A stretch of 64,000 nt of DNA, taken from assembly GCA_900491605.1 (NCBI GenBank), contig UESW01004825.1, positions 62,001 to 126,000 on the forward strand. The letters are read 5' to 3'. The notes beneath the pieces are model-generated. The model saw only the letters and a list, made by a program, of their open reading frames with translations, made no database searches and had not been told where the DNA came from. Made by a program: the position numbers and the translations under genes. Shown piece after piece: positions 10,240 to 22,900 of this stretch (position 1 is the first letter of the stretch; each line of letters begins with the position of its first letter). The stretch is from Calamus simplicifolius. Lineage: Eukaryota > Streptophyta > Magnoliopsida > Arecales > Arecaceae.

Positions 10240-11596
10240 ATAAGTATAAGAATATTATTGATAAATTTACAAATAGCTCAGAAAAATTTAATTTACTATT
10301 AAACAATCAAAGAGTATTTTTGATAAAGTCGGTTTAGGATATAGACCACATATGAAACAAAAATATGTCATAATTTCTTTGTAAAGAAAAATGATATTTA
10401 ATGTTAACACTATAACAAGAAAGGATATAAATCTTATGAATGCAATTTCAAAATATCTCATAAGAAATTAAATCTTAAATACAAGAAAATATGAGTTTCA
10501 AAAGGAACAATCTTTATTGCTACTAACCATGAAGGACCCAAGAAGGCTTGGGTACCTAAACATAAGATTTGATTATCTTGCAGGAGTGTCTTATGGCCAA
10601 AGGATCAAAAAGAAAATGGTATCTTGATAGTGGCTGCTCAAACACATAACGGGTGACAAGGAGCAATTTATTACCCTTGAAATCAAAAGAGAAGGAGTTG
10701 TAACTTTTGAAGATAATGGCAAAGGCCAAATTAGCAGTAGACAACTATGTGATAAAGGTTTCAAAGTTTTCTTTGAAGCTTTTATTTGCACTGTTTCAAA
10801 TCCCATTGATAATAGCATTATATTTATTGAAAATAGAAATGACAATGTATACTTAATTGATTTAGACAATTTGTCTACTAGTAATCATTGCTTAATTGCT
10901 GATAATGTTAAAGAGAATGAGATTGGATGGCTATGGCATCGTAGATTAGGTCATGCAAGCACACACTTGATTTCAAAATTGATTAGAATGGATTTAGTTA
11001 AAGGACTTCCAAAACCGGATTTTGAAAATAATAGAATTTGTGATGCATGTCAATTTGAAAAAAAACTAGAAATTTTTTCAAATCTAAAAATATTGTTTCT
11101 ACTTATAGGCCACTAGAGCTACTTCATATGGACCTTTTTGGACCTACTAGAACCACTAGTCTAGGAGGAAAGAAATACGGTCTTGTGATAGTAGATGATT
11201 ATTCTAGATTCACTTGGGTATTATTTTTAGCTCATAAAGATGAGACTTTCCCTATATTTTTGAAATTCTTCAAGAAAGTCACAAATAAGAAAAACAACAC
11301 CATAGTGTCTCTTAGAAGTGATCATGAAACTAAGTTTGAAAATCATTTGTTTGAAAATTTCTGCATTGAAAATGGCATTCATCATAACTTTTATGCACCT
11401 AGAATACCTTAGCAAAATGGAGTTGTAGAAAGAAGAATAGGACTCTAGAAGATATGGCCCGTACCATGCTATGTGAAAGCCAACTCCAAAGTACTTCTGG
11501 GTGGAAGTTATAAACACGGCATGTTACATCCTAAATAGAGCTTTAATTAGACCAATCCTTAAGAAAACTCCCTATGAATTGTGGCATAATAGGAAA
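10240..11596 (+). pseudogene. Copia-1 pol remnant (protease to integrase core)
   Basis: Degraded second zinc-knuckle region, protease site (WYLDSGCS near 10,620, then broken), a deletion of the GNIQITPST part, GAG-pre-integrase domain (GWLWHRRLGHASTHLISKL, about 10,925-10,985) and integrase core start (LLHMDLFGPTRTTSLGG at about 11,118, VIVDDYSRFTWV at about 11,185). Frame breaks occur near 11,095, 11,412 and 11,450. Reverse transcriptase and RNase H are absent because repeat R follows at 11,597. Confidence 0.85.
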
Positions 11597-13064
11597 CTAA
11601 AGTTCTCCATACTAAGAACTAGAACCATTTTAGTATCGACCAGTACACTTCGTATAGAACGTAGCAGATCGGACTAGTATGGTTTGGTATGGACAGTGAT
11701 ATATATTGATCAGGTGGAATAGGAGGCCCCAACTCATGAACTGTCCCAAACCGAATGGTTTAGTATGGTTTGGTATGTTGTTATGGGGTCGGTATATGCG
11801 GTTTGCCTTTCGTACCAAGTCGAGAGGTTGAATCATCTCGGTTCTAGACTGGTTTGTTTTGGTTCACCCCCTGGACCTCTCAATTCGAGATGATTTGGCA
11901 TACCCTGATTTTAACATTTAGGCCAAAGGTCTTCAGTTGAAAAAAGAGAGAAGATTTGGATGTCTTGTCGCATCTTAGTCCATTTATTGACTTGTCCCTT
12001 CTGATACTCAGGATATAGCAATGCAAAATGACCCATGCAAAGGTCCCAACAAATTTCGTCTTTGTTTGGATCTTTGAAGGGGAAGGAAAGAGTAAAAAGA
12101 AGGAAAGGGATAAAAGAGAAAGGAAGGGTTGTTCTTCCTCTCTTATTTGGAAAGGATGGAAGAAGAAAGTAATATCAATAATCTTATTTGAATGGAGGGA
12201 GAAGAAAAGAAGGGAAAGAGTTATGTGATAATTATATTCCTTTAGAATAAGAATGAACCAAAAGAAAGAATGAATGAAGAATAGAAAATAAAGAAATATT
12301 TTGGTCTTCCAATAAAGTATGACTTAAACTTTTTCTTCTTCCCCAGCTTACCTTCTGATTTGGGGGTTAACAAATTTATCCTCGTTGAGAGAGAAAGAAG
12401 GGGAACTAGTTACTCCCATTCCCTTCCCCCTCTTTCTTTCACCCTCCTCCCAAACAAGGTAACTTATAATCTTTCTTCTCCTTTTTTTTCCCCTCCCCTC
12501 CATTCCCTCCCATCCAAACAGATCCTAAATGGTCCCATCAAATTTAAAACTTTAAGTATCAAGAGTTCAGTTTCTTCAGGGAGGGAATGTAGCCAAAATC
12601 ACCCATGCTATGCAAAAGCATATAGAGAATATGGCATGTATAGGTGTAACAACAAGAAGGGAATGGCTTTTTATATTAGAAACCAGTGGTATTTACAGGT
12701 TGTGGATCTGTTTATCCCTCCTTTGATGGCTTGAGAATCCAAAATGTGCCATGAGAGCACCGTTTAGTCTATGCTGCATCATAATAATTGACAATGCAGC
12801 TGTAGCTATTTAAATTAAATGTCTTGAGTAGACATAAATTCTATCATATAAACAATATAATCTATCAATGATTGGATTCTATGTTAGAAAATTAGTTCCA
12901 TATGTGACTATTATACAACATGATAGCATTATTGACAACCTTGTGCATGTTGTGCATGAAATCTTAAATGACTCAACCAAGTTATAGATCATCATGATTA
13001 ATCTGAATGCAGTTTAGATGCCTCAAACGTTTGACTATTAGTTTGTACCCTTTTTGCTCCTTTT
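11597..13064. repeat. Repeat R, left part, copy 1 (partner 56,001-57,481)
   Basis: About 1.47 kb repeated in the same orientation at 56,001-57,481 with roughly one difference in twenty to thirty bases. The left edge is sharp in both copies (ctaaagttctccata...) although the neighbours differ (copia integrase here, CAMTA intron there), so it is a genuine terminus or an old breakpoint. Near the edge a short hairpin agttct-8-agaact is seen. It also holds several 'tagtatggtttggtatgg' phrases. There is no coding capacity. The class is unknown. Confidence 0.7.
12057..12530. mobile_element. MITE-like insertion inside repeat R (copy 1)
   Basis: 474 bases flanked by 15-base direct repeats ggtcccaacaaattt (12,042-12,056) and ggtcccatcaaattt (12,531-12,545; one mismatch). 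The ends are imperfect inverted repeats around tctttgtttggat on the left and atccaaacagatc on the right, continued by purine-rich and pyrimidine-rich tracts. Short non-coding elements with such ends are usual for MITEs. The direct repeat is longer than the 8-10 bases made by hAT or Mutator elements, so part of it may be chance. Confidence 0.5.
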
Positions 13065-13074
13065 AATCGTCCAC

Positions 13075-13799
13075 AGGGTCTTCCCGTGCTCCCCCCTCAG
13101 TGCAAATCACCCAACAAGTGGTTCGACATCGTACTGCAAATGAACTCTGTTGCGATCAGGCTCAAGATTCAATGGGACAATCTCTATTTGGATGGCTTTC
13201 GAGTGAAAGATTCTGACCAGTAGTTCAAGTTCGGGTTCTGAGGTTCTTTACATTTATGCGATGATGAATCCACCTTCTTGGGCTTCGACAGCAGCTACCT
13301 CGACTAGGAACACGTTGGAGGACTGAGGACTAAAATAAAACTGAGCCAGGGGGAACTCATGCATGCTGTAGAGGTGCTCGTTAATTCCATGAGTACCCAG
13401 CAAGACAGGGCGCAGTCACTGATCGTCGTGATTCATATGATCTGCAAATCGATTAGATTCCAAAGTATCTGCAACAAACTTGCCAACGATTTCCTTAGCG
13501 GAATGCAAACCGACCGTAACATGCTGGCATTGGAGAATGGCTGGGGATACCTCTCCGCCCTGTTGCTGCTCGCCGATAACAATGCCACCCATATCTTCAA
13601 ACCTCTGCAGCCGCTAGATATCACGGGAATACAGATGCTAAGGGAGGCGGATGCCACAATTGGCATCATACTGCAACCATGCCAGAGATGCTGAGGCCCA
13701 GGGAATTCATGCTCGCCTGATGCCCTATAGGACAACCGCTGGTGGAGGTATTCTATGTGAGCGTCGACGACGTCGACGGTGAGAAGCCAGGCAACCTCG
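13075..13799 (+). pseudogene. RIP (N-glycosidase family) gene fragment a, with start of DUF6598-like part
   Basis: Ribosome-inactivating proteins depurinate a single adenine of the large rRNA. This fragment resembles the RIP domain: an N-terminal strand with DNLYLDGF, a central helix with the Glu...Arg pair of the active site in the family context, and the conserved Trp in a LENGWGYL context. It runs on in another frame into PLVEVFYVSVDDVDGEKPGNL, like the linker into the DUF6598 domain of JIP60-type (type III) RIPs. Several stops (for example near 13,221, 13,239 and 13,305) and no start codon region make it a dead fragment. It is cut at 13,799 by a CACTA terminus. I describe it only; no intact reading frame exists. 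Confidence 0.7.
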
Positions 13800-14602
13800 C
13801 ACTACAGCAAATTTAAGGGATGATAGTGCTTTTAAAGTTATTTCATGATGGTTTTTTAGCGTCAGAAAATGGCCTTTTGACGCTTTTTAAAGCATCGCTA
13901 GGTGGTGAAGAAAATTGCCAACGCTTTTTAAAAGCATCGAGAAAAATAACTGTGCAAGTTTTAAAGCATCAGCAAATTACTTTGCCGACGCTTTAAAATG
14001 CATCAAAAAATTACTTTTCCAATGCTATTGTAAGCATCGGCAAGTTACTTTGCTGACGCTTTAAAACGCATCTAATTTTTTCCCGACACTTGTTAAAGCA
14101 TCGGGATTATAAATTTGTCGCTGTTTAAAGTGTAATTGTGTCGACACTTGCAATAGCGCCGGCATCTCCAACGATAATTTTTAAAAAAAAATAAAATTAC
14201 AAACATTTAAATTAAACCCGTATAATAATGTTATTAATAATCACATTCCTTACATTAAATTTATATTAAACTACAATACAATCATAACAAACATAAAATC
14301 ACATTGCATACATTCTTAAAATCCAAATTAAAATTTTAAATATAAATTTCATTACAATCAATTAAGAAGTTACAATTTAAAGTTTAACAAAATTTAAAAA
14401 TACATAAAATGGAAGATCTAAAATAAAAGTAGGCGAGGTCAATGATTTGTAAGAGCAAGATCGTCACCCTGTCCACTCTGATCTAATGCTCCAGGAGCCT
14501 ATAAGAATAATTAAAAAAGTTTAATTTGCTTAACTATCAATTACAATATATTAGATAAATAATTGATATAATGTAAGAATATATATTTAATAATATATGT
14601 AT

Positions 14603-15172
14603 TTACCTGGTGTGGAACAAACATGTGTACAATAGATGTAAGCTGCTCAATGTGCTTTCTAATAGAATCCATTGCTGCTCTATCGGCGGCACTCCTCCAT
14701 TGCATCTCCTACATCGCTGCATCTTGTACGACACTCTTCCGTCGCATCTCCTCAATCTCATGCTCAAGTCTGCGAACACCATCCGTAGCATCTGCAGCAT
14801 CACGTTCATGTCTAGTCATCTCAGACAACTGAGTGGGGGTAACTCCAACTCCATAACCCCTCACTCGACCATAGTGCTCCAGCCCCATCAGCTCCGTAAA
14901 CACCTCGGCCTCAATGCGACCACTATGTGTAGATGCTGTAGAGTTATTAACACGCTCAGCAATAAGAGCTGTAGCTGTTTTAGTTTAAAAAAAATTAGTT
15001 AGATCTTACTGAATAACAAAATCAAATTAAAATCGTTGCATGAAATAAATTCTAATGAATAATTACATATAAGTCCCTCGACTCATCTCTGACAAAAGTG
15101 CCATCATGGTGAGCATGAGTCATCTGGTAAAACTCCACCTCACCGGGTTTCCATCCATGCTCATCCATCTAC
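14603..15172 (-). pseudogene. CACTA TNPA-like 3' exons, unit 1
   Basis: Minus-strand fragments. One at about 15,172-15,080 reads DEHGWKPGEVEFYQMTHAHH, the kind of segment found in En/Spm PTTA-type proteins. One at about 14,960-14,600 reads EVFTELMGLEHYGRVRGYG and continues VTPTQLS, then a heptad-rich helix (RRLEHEIEEMRRK). This is the usual C-terminus of the En/Spm-like TNPA/PTTA proteins that bind subterminal repeats. A stop (TAG, minus) after the DAAM motif breaks the frame. The 5' exons are absent; RIP sequence sits in their place. Confidence 0.65.
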
Positions 15173-15320
15173 AAGAAAAATTACATTTTTGTAAAACTGA
15201 ATTTAATATTTATCAAGCTAGTTGCATGCAAAAAGTTTTCAACATTTACTTGGGTAGATTATAAAAGGTTCATTCAAAAATTGCTTGAACTCTTGCATGA
15301 CCCATCTTGGACGGGTCATC

Positions 15321-16024
15321 CACAGGGTCTTCCCGTTCTCCCTCCTCAGTGCAAACCACCCAACATGTGGTTCGGCATCGTATTGTGAATGAACTTGTTG
15401 CGATCAGGCTCAGATTCGATGGGACAATCTCTATTTGGACGGCTTTCGAGTGAAAGATTCCAACCAGTGGTTCAAATTCAGGTTTCGAGGTTCTTTACAT
15501 CTATGCCATGATGAATCCGCCTTCTTGAGCTTCGATGGCAGCTACCTCGACTTCGAACGCATTGGAGGACCGAGGGCTAAAATAAAACTGAGCCAGTGGG
15601 AACTCATGCATGCTGTAGAGGTGCTCGTTAACTCCACAAGTACCCAGCAAGATAGGGCGTAGTCACTGATCATCATGATTCAGATGATCTACGAATTGAT
15701 TAGATTCCAAAGTATCTGCAACGAACTTGCCAACAATTTTCTCAGCGGAATGCAAACCAACCATAAGATGCTAGCGTTGGAGAATGGCTGGGGATACCTC
15801 TCCGCCTAGTTGCTGCTCGCCGATAACAATGCCATGCATATCTTCAAACCTTTACTGCCGCTAGATATCACAGGAATACAGATGCTAAGGGAGCCAAGTT
15901 CCACAATTGGCATCATACTGCAACCATGCCAGAGACGTCGAGGCCAAGGGAATTCGCGCTCGCCTGATGCCCTATAGGACAACCGTTGGTGGAGGTATTC
16001 TATGTGAGCATCAACGACATTGAC
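15321..16024 (+). pseudogene. RIP gene fragment b
   Basis: Second copy of the RIP fragment, same orientation and extent as fragment a, ending in the CACTA terminus that starts unit 2. The Glu/Arg helix and the Trp segment are recognisable, but frame breaks occur near 15,400 and a stop follows the DRA motif at 15,662. It has no N-terminal start region. The end at the CACTA border differs from fragment a: here the DUF6598-like linker stops after 'VFYVSINDID'. Confidence 0.65.
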
Positions 16025-16774
16025 GACTACAACAAATTTAAGGGATGGCCTTTCGATGCTTTTTAAAGCATTGCTAGGTGGCAAAGAAAATTGCCAACGC
16101 TTTTTAAAAGCGTCGGGAAAAATAACTGTGCTGACGTGTTTTAACGCATCGGCAAGTTACTTTGCCGACGCTTTAAAACGCGTCGGCAAAGTAATAATCC
16201 GATGCTTTAAAAAGTGTCGGCATAGTTATTTTTCCCGACTCTTGTTAACTCTTGTTAAAGCGTAAAGCGTCGGGATTATAATCGCTTTTTAAAGCATAAT
16301 TTTGCCGATGCTTCCAATAGCATCGGCATCTCCAACAATAATTTTTTAAAAAAAATAAAATTACAAACGTTTAAATTAAACCTGTATAATAATGTAATTA
16401 ATAATCACATTGCTTACATTAAATTTATATTAAACTACAATGCAATCATAACAAACATAAAATCACATTGCATACATTCTTAAAATCCAAATTAAAATTT
16501 TAAATATAAATTTCATTACAATCAATTAAGAGAGTTACAATTTAAAGTTTAACAAAATTTAAAAATACATAAAATGAAAGATCTAAAATAAAAGTAGGCG
16601 AGGTCAATGATTTGTTGGAGGAAGATCGTCACCCTGTCCGCTCTGATCTAGTGCTCCAGGAGCCTATAAGAATAATTAAAAAAGTTTAATTTGCTTAAAT
16701 ATCAATTACAATATATTAGATAAATAATTGATATAATGTAAGAATATATATTTAATAATATATGTATTTACCTG

Positions 16775-17340
16775 GTGTGGAACAAACATGTGTACAATAG
16801 ATGTAAGCTGCTCAATGTGCTCTCTAATAGAATTCATCGCTGCTTTATCGGCGGCACTCCTCCATTGCATCTCCTACATCGCTGCATCTTGTACGGCACT
16901 CTTTCGTCGCATCTTCTCAATCTCATGCTCAAGTCTGCGAACACCATCCGCAGCATCTGCAGCATCACGTTCATGTCTAGTCATCTCAGACAACTGAGTG
17001 GGGGTAACTCCAACTTCATAACCCCTCACTCGATCATAGTGCTCCGGCCCCATCAGCTCTGTAAACACCTCAGCCTCAATGCGACCACTCTATGTAGATG
17101 TGTAGAGTTATCAACACGCTCAGCAATAAGAGCTGTAGCTCTTTCCTATTTTAATTTAAAAAAAATTAGTTAGATCTTACTGAATAACAAAATCAAATTA
17201 AAATCATTGCATGAAATAAATTGTAATGAATAATTACATATAAGTCCTTCGACTCATCTCTGACAAAAGTGTCATCATGGTGAGTATGAGTCAACCGGTA
17301 AAACTCCACCTCACTGGGTTTCCATCCATGCTCATCCATC
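16775..17340 (-). pseudogene. CACTA TNPA-like 3' exons, unit 2
   Basis: Same content as in unit 1, with the segment EVFTELMGPEHYDRVRGYE, then VTPTQLSEMTRHERDAADAADG and a heptad-rich helix. Small indels (for example near 17,100) shift the frame. It is a 3' piece only. Confidence 0.6.
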
Positions 17341-17490
17341 TACAAGAAAAATTACATTTTTGTAAAACTGAATTTAATATTTATCAAGCTAGTTGCATGC
17401 AAAAAGTTTTCAACATTTACTTGGGTAGATTATAAATTGTTCATTCAAAAATTGCACGAACTCTTGCACGATCCATCTTGGACGGGTCAT

Positions 17491-18197
17491 CCATAGGGTC
17501 TTCTCGTTCTCCCTCCTCAGTGCAAACTACCCAAAATGTGGTTCGGCATCGTATTGCGAATGAACTCTGTTGCGATCAGGCTCAGGATTCGATGGGACAA
17601 TCTCTATTTGGACGGCTTTCGAGCGGAGGATTCCAACCAGTGGTTCAAATTCGAGTTTCGAGGTTCTTTACATCTATGCGATGATGAATCCACCTTCTTG
17701 GGCTTCGACGACAGCTACCTCGACTTGGAACGCATTGGAGGAATGAGGGCTAAAATAAAACTGAGCCAGTGGGAACTCATGCATGCTGTAGAGGTGCTCG
17801 TTAACTCCACGAGTACCGAGTAAGATAGGGCATAGTCACTGATCGTCATGATTCAGATGATCTGCGAATCGATTAGATTCCAAAGTTTCTGCAACAAACT
17901 TGTCAACAATTTCCTCAGGGGAATGCAAACCAACCGTAAGATGCTAGCATTGGAGAATGGCTAGGGATACCTCTCTGCCCAGTTGCTGCTCGCCAATAAC
18001 AATTCCACGCATATCTTCAAACCTCTACAGCCGCTAGATATCAAAGGAATACGAACGCTAAGGGAGGCGGGTTCCACAATTGGCATCATTCTGCAACCAT
18101 GCCAGAGACATCGAGGCCAAGGGAATTCACGCTTGCCTGACGCCCTGTAGGACAACCGTTGGTGGAGGTATTCTATGTGAGCGTCGATGACATTGAC
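17491..18197 (+). pseudogene. RIP gene fragment c
   Basis: Third copy of the RIP fragment. The stretch 17,536-17,823 is open (95 codons, covering the N-terminal strands down to the VEVLVNST motif). Then a TAA follows, and later a TAG replaces a Trp codon in the LENG(W)GYL segment. It ends in the CACTA terminus at 18,198. Confidence 0.65.
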
Positions 18198-19145
18198 GAC
18201 TACAACAAATTTAAGGGATGGCCTTTCGATGCTTTTTAAAGCGTTGCTAGGTGGCGAAGAAAATTGCCGACGTTTTTAAAAGCATCGGGAAAATAACTGT
18301 GCTGACGCATTTTAATGCATCGGCAAGTTACTTTGCCGACGCTTTATACGCGTCGGCAAGTTACTTTGCCGACGCTTTAAAATGCGTTGGCAAAGTAATA
18401 ATCCGATGCTTTAAAAAGCGTTGGCACAGTTATTTTTCCCAACTCTTGTTAAAGCGTCAAGCGTCGGGATTATAATCGCTTTTTAAAGCATAATTTTTCC
18501 AACGGTTCCAATAGCATCAGCATCTCCAACAATAATTTTTTTAAAAAAATACAATTACAAACATTTAAATTAAACATGTATAATAATGTAATTAATAATC
18601 ACATTGCTTACATTAAATTTATATTAAACTATAATGCAATCATAACAAACATAAAATCACATTGCATACATTCTTAAAATCCAAATTAAAATTTCAAATA
18701 TAAATTTCATTACAATCAATTAAGAGAGTTACAATTTAAAGTTTAATAAAATTTAAAAATACATAAAATGGAAGATCTAAAATAAAAGTAGGCGAGGTCA
18801 ATGATTTGTAGGAGGAAGATCGTCACCCTATCCGCTCCGATCTAATGCTCCAGGAGCCTATAAGAATAATTAAAAAAGTTTAATTTGCTTAACTATCAAT
18901 TACAATATATTAGATAAATAATTGATATAATGTAAGAATATATATTTAATAATATATGTATTTATCTGGTGTGAAACAAGCATCAATGATCTGATGCTCC
19001 AGGAGCCTACAATGTGCTCTCTCATAGAATTCATTGCTGCTCTATCGGCGCCAATCCTCCGTTGCATCTCCTCCATCACTACATCTTGTACGACACTCCT
19101 TCGTCGCATCTCCTCAATCTCATGCTCAAGTCTGCGAACACCATC
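18198..19145. repeat. Tandem unit 3, left half (continues at 46,209)
   Basis: Starts with gactacaacaaatttaaggg, has the subterminal repeats with one extra copy (18,320-18,400) and the AT-rich spacer, and reaches the TNPA-like coiled-coil exon (18,960-19,145; minus). It breaks off in mid-exon after 'gcgaacaccatc', where the large CACTA element begins. The missing rest (from 'atctgcagcatcaagttc') resumes at 46,211. Confidence 0.75.
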
Positions 19146-19520
19146 CACATACAAGAAAAAAGGTTTTTTCCAACGAAAAACTTCATTGGACAAAGTAATA
19201 AAAACCATTGGGAAAATCTTTCTTAACGGATTCTAAGTCCGTTGGGAACCGTTGGCAAAACTCTTGTTGGCAAAAAAAAAAAAAAGATGAAAAATCATAC
19301 CGTTGGGAAAAGTTTAGTTTTTATGACCAAAATAATTCCGTTGGAAAAAGCTGTATTTATGACGAAAAGTTATCCGTTGGAAAAAAAGTAAATTAGCTAC
19401 GAAAATAATTTCGTTGAAAAAATATGTATTTATGACAAAAGTTATCCATCAGAAAAAATAATCTAGTTTTTATGATGGTAATAATTCCGTTGGAAAAAGC
19501 TATATTTATAACAAAAAGTT
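19146..19520. repeat. CACTA-1 left terminus and subterminal repeats
   Basis: After the terminal inverted repeat, short motifs of the form ccgttggaaaaa and tttatgacgaaaa recur about eight times, partly in inverted form (ttttttccaacg at 19,160). Subterminal arrays like this are the binding sites of TNPA-type proteins in known En/Spm elements. Confidence 0.7.
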
Positions 19521-19907
19521 TAGATACCTATTTAGATATCAACTTATATATACCTATTTTTAACAATGAATATAAATATATTCCTTGAGAAAGATATTTT
19601 GCTGTAATTAATATTCAATTAGTAATGCTAAAAAAATTTTAAAATAAAAACTCAAAACTTAATTAATGAAACCATAAAATTTAATCAAACTACACAATTT
19701 ATCCACCATAGACATTACAAATTTACATATATGTATCAACATAATTACATATAGTCATACCTAACCTAACTAGTAGCCACCAAAAGATAGCTAAATTCTA
19801 ATAAAACATAATTACATATAGTCATACTTGCTCTCCCACTTGCTTTGCTACCAAATTCATTAGTGTTGCAAGTTTTCTTTCATATCTTGAAACTCCTTTT
19901 CAGTGTC

Positions 19908-22900
19908 CTAAAATTTTTCCTTCATGTCATGCAAATCCTTTTCAGTAGTTTCAAGTCTTAATTCTACATTTTCTGCCCTTTTTATTGCATCTTCAATCAT
20001 GGTCCTTGATTCTTGAGCTTGAATAGACCTCAAAGTAGATTGATTTGGACCCATTCCTTCACAAAGAAGACGACCACGTTTACTTGGGCCAAAAACATGC
20101 ATAAATATTTCTTCATCATTATGAAAAACCTCTTCCTCATCACACTTTTGTTTAAGTTCTTTCACTTGTGCCTGCATTGAAATTTAAATTCTCAAATACA
20201 TGATACATGATACATGGAAAGAAGCAACTAGATTCATTAATGATACATGATACATGATACATGGAAAGAAGCAACTTTGATACTTTGATACATTGAAAGA
20301 AGCAACTTTGATACATGATACATGATACATTTCATGGTACATGGAAAGAAGCAATTTTTAAAAAGTTTGCCAATGATACATTTCATCATGATCTGCAGGT
20401 GGTGTATTATTATTAATGGTTTTTCCACAGTCGTGTTTATTGTTTTTCAGGCCTCACCAAAATCTGATTGTATGGTCACATGAAAAACAATCTTGCTTCT
20501 TTTGCCCAATTCCTTGTCCCAAAAAAATTATGGCATGTTTGGTTACTATAACTGGATGCTTTTGTTTTGAAGCATTAAGAATTTCGTCTTTGGACCAAAA
20601 ACAAGCAATAGGTGGCATAGATGTCCATAATTTTAGCTGCAAAATGTAATTCAAATGCTGCAACTTAATTATCCTACAGCCAAAGCAATCATATGTTGAG
20701 TTGCAACAGCTGAAAGTACCTTGGGGTGTCGTGTTACACTTGAGTGTAAATTTGACTCCATATGGCCTATCAGTAACTTGCAACATCTTCAATTACTACA
20801 GGCCAGATGATGTCAGTATAATGTCATTATCCAAAATTGGACAATATCTTTTTATTCATTCTTAAAAAAAAATGGAAAACCCATGAAATTTCAAAATTTG
20901 GATAAAATTTATGGCAGCTTTTGCATGAATGCTACCGAAAATGAAACTAGCATATATTTAGGAGGGAAGTTCTCCAAGCAGAATACAAGTGACCTTTTCA
21001 ACCTGGTTGATTTTTATTTTTTTCATTTATTTGTTAAACATATATTTTAAATCCCAAAACAAAGGGTTGTATGTACATTAGCCAAGTTTTCAATTTTCAA
21101 TAAGGTAAAAGGCACATTATGAATGCATCTATCTATCTAAACTAAATCTTTTAAAAAATAACAAAAACATTAAAAAAGGAAATTCATGCAATAGGATGTA
21201 TTCTTTTAAGGAACATAAATATATATATACAGTTTGGTGAATTCAAAATTTTCTAGAGTTGAAAGTCTAATGCAATTAATATGCCACTTCTTTGACTACC
21301 TGTCTTATGGTAGATAAATGAGTAAAATATATCATGATTTTATAGCTATATTGGTGCTTCAAGTTGGAGTTTAATTGAGGTTTACAATATTGCAGGAATC
21401 AAATTGCAGGCCCAGTAATCAACATACAGTTATTGTTAGTGATGTGCAAGAAAACTAATTAAACCATAAAACTGATCTGAAACCATGATTTTGGTTTGGT
21501 TATAGCTGATTTGCTTTTGTTCTCTTAGTTTATCTCGGTTTAAAATTTCTGAAATTGAAAAAAAGGGTTTAGCTTTGGTTTGGGCTTTTAAACTAGACCC
21601 AGTAATATCATATGGGATTTTAAACAAACAATTCAGCTGTAAATTATACATGATGATCATAAAATAGGGGCAGAATTTCTCAATTATATATATTACTGGA
21701 GTAAAGACTTTATATCAACATTTGAATGGATCATGATATATTAACCAACCTGAGAGTACATGCCTAATTATAACCCAAGTGTAACAATGGATTTTTTCTT
21801 TTTTAATCATTTGATATGTGTTGGGGAGATTGTTGAGAATTTGTTGCTCCAATCTTATTGATTTGATGATTACCAAAAGCCATGAGTATATTAAAAGATG
21901 TAATGAATGAATTTATTTAGAACAATGAATGAGAATGTTAAGTATAACTTTAATCAATTTGAAAGTAACTTCAAGCTCCATGTTTAAGCTTTCAAAAAGA
22001 AATTTTATACTTCATATTTAATCAATGAGTTTTTGGAACATTTCTTGAATTGATTCCTAATGACAATTTTATTGTATTCAAGTCAAAAATTTGATTTAAA
22101 ATGAATCTGGAACGAATTTCAAGTCAATCAGAAAATTCTCTGATTTTTGATACGTTCCGGAGCCGACTCTAGAGTTTCAGAGTCGACTCCACTCAGAATA
22201 CAGAAATGACTGTCTGTCTCGAGTCGACCCCTGTGATTTCAGAGTCGACCCCCGATTCTGTCGAGCCGACTCCATGACTGTGTGAGTCGACTCCGCTCAG
22301 ACACCAGAGGTGTTTTTCTGAGCATTTCGCGAGTCGACCCCTAACTTTTCATGAGTCGACCCCCGACTGTCAGGAGTCGACACTTTATTTTTGATGAGTC
22401 GACCCTTTGACTTTCTGAATATTTCTATTTTTGGTATCGCGACTTCGAGCCGACTCGCGGAAAGCAGGAGTCGACTCCAGCAAATCTGGGCGAGATTTTT
22501 CTGAATGCCAACTCAGCGTCAACGGTAAGATTTTTAATTAACGGCTATTTTTCTTTGTTTCTAACGGCTATATTTTTGCAGAATCTATAAATAGAGAAGC
22601 CGTTTTCAAATCAAAGAACAAATAGAGAGATATTCACTTCAAGAGAAAAGAAGAGAAAAATCGGAAAAACAGAGCTTCATTTGAAAAAATCCGAGATTCA
22701 AAATAGAGTGAAAGAAAAGTGTGAAATCAAAGGAAGCTCCTTCTGTGCTCAAGCTCAACAATCCAAGGAAGCTTCAGAAGAAAATCCAAGAGCTATTCAA
22801 GAGCATCTCAAGAGATTTTCAACATTCAAAGAAAAGAGAAAAAGCTCAAATCAACTCCAACGTACAGTCCGTGAAGAATCCGAGCTGAGGCCCGATTCTA

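Larger units (their letters stand above)
8221..11596 (+). mobile_element. Copia-1: SIRE-like Ty1/copia element, truncated at both ends
   Basis: Partial 5' LTR (8,221-8,876), primer-binding site, gag, protease remnant, integrase start. The element breaks off inside integrase at 11,596, where repeat R begins. It belongs to the same broad family as Copia-2 and Copia-3 (same gag wording, same U5 end 'ctcttgggttgccatctggg'), but has more stops and deletions than either, so it is probably the oldest of the three. Confidence 0.85.
13800..16024. repeat. Tandem unit 1: CACTA terminus + CACTA 3' exons + RIP fragment b
   Basis: Begins with cactacagcaaatttaaggg, a CACTA-type terminus. Next come subterminal repeats (13,860-14,170) built from aaagcatcggcaa / ttgccgacgcttt, then an AT-rich spacer, minus-strand 3' exons of a CACTA gene (14,603-15,172) and RIP fragment b (15,321-16,024). 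The next unit starts at 16,025 with the near-identical gactacaacaaatttaaggg. Unit length is 2,225 bases; unit 2 has 2,173. Confidence 0.75.
16025..18197. repeat. Tandem unit 2: CACTA terminus + CACTA 3' exons + RIP fragment c
   Basis: Same layout as unit 1: terminus gactacaacaaatttaaggg, subterminal repeats (16,050-16,330; gccgacgctttaaaacgcgtcggc style inverted repeats), minus-strand TNPA-like 3' exons (16,775-17,340) and RIP fragment c (17,491-18,197). Similarity to unit 1 is high and continuous, which indicates tandem duplication of the whole unit. Confidence 0.75.

Noticed and set aside
13860..14170. Repeated gccgacgctttaaa blocks taken as possible small hairpin RNA genes
   Set aside because: Position next to a CACTA terminus identifies them as subterminal repeats.
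20416..20792. Overlapping frames of 77 and 112 codons in opposite strands
   Set aside because: Intronic, no recognisable motif, opposite-strand overlap typical of chance frames.
22155..22480. CRISPR-like spacing of short repeats
   Set aside because: Plant LTR context, motif too short and variable, spacing irregular, no cas genes.
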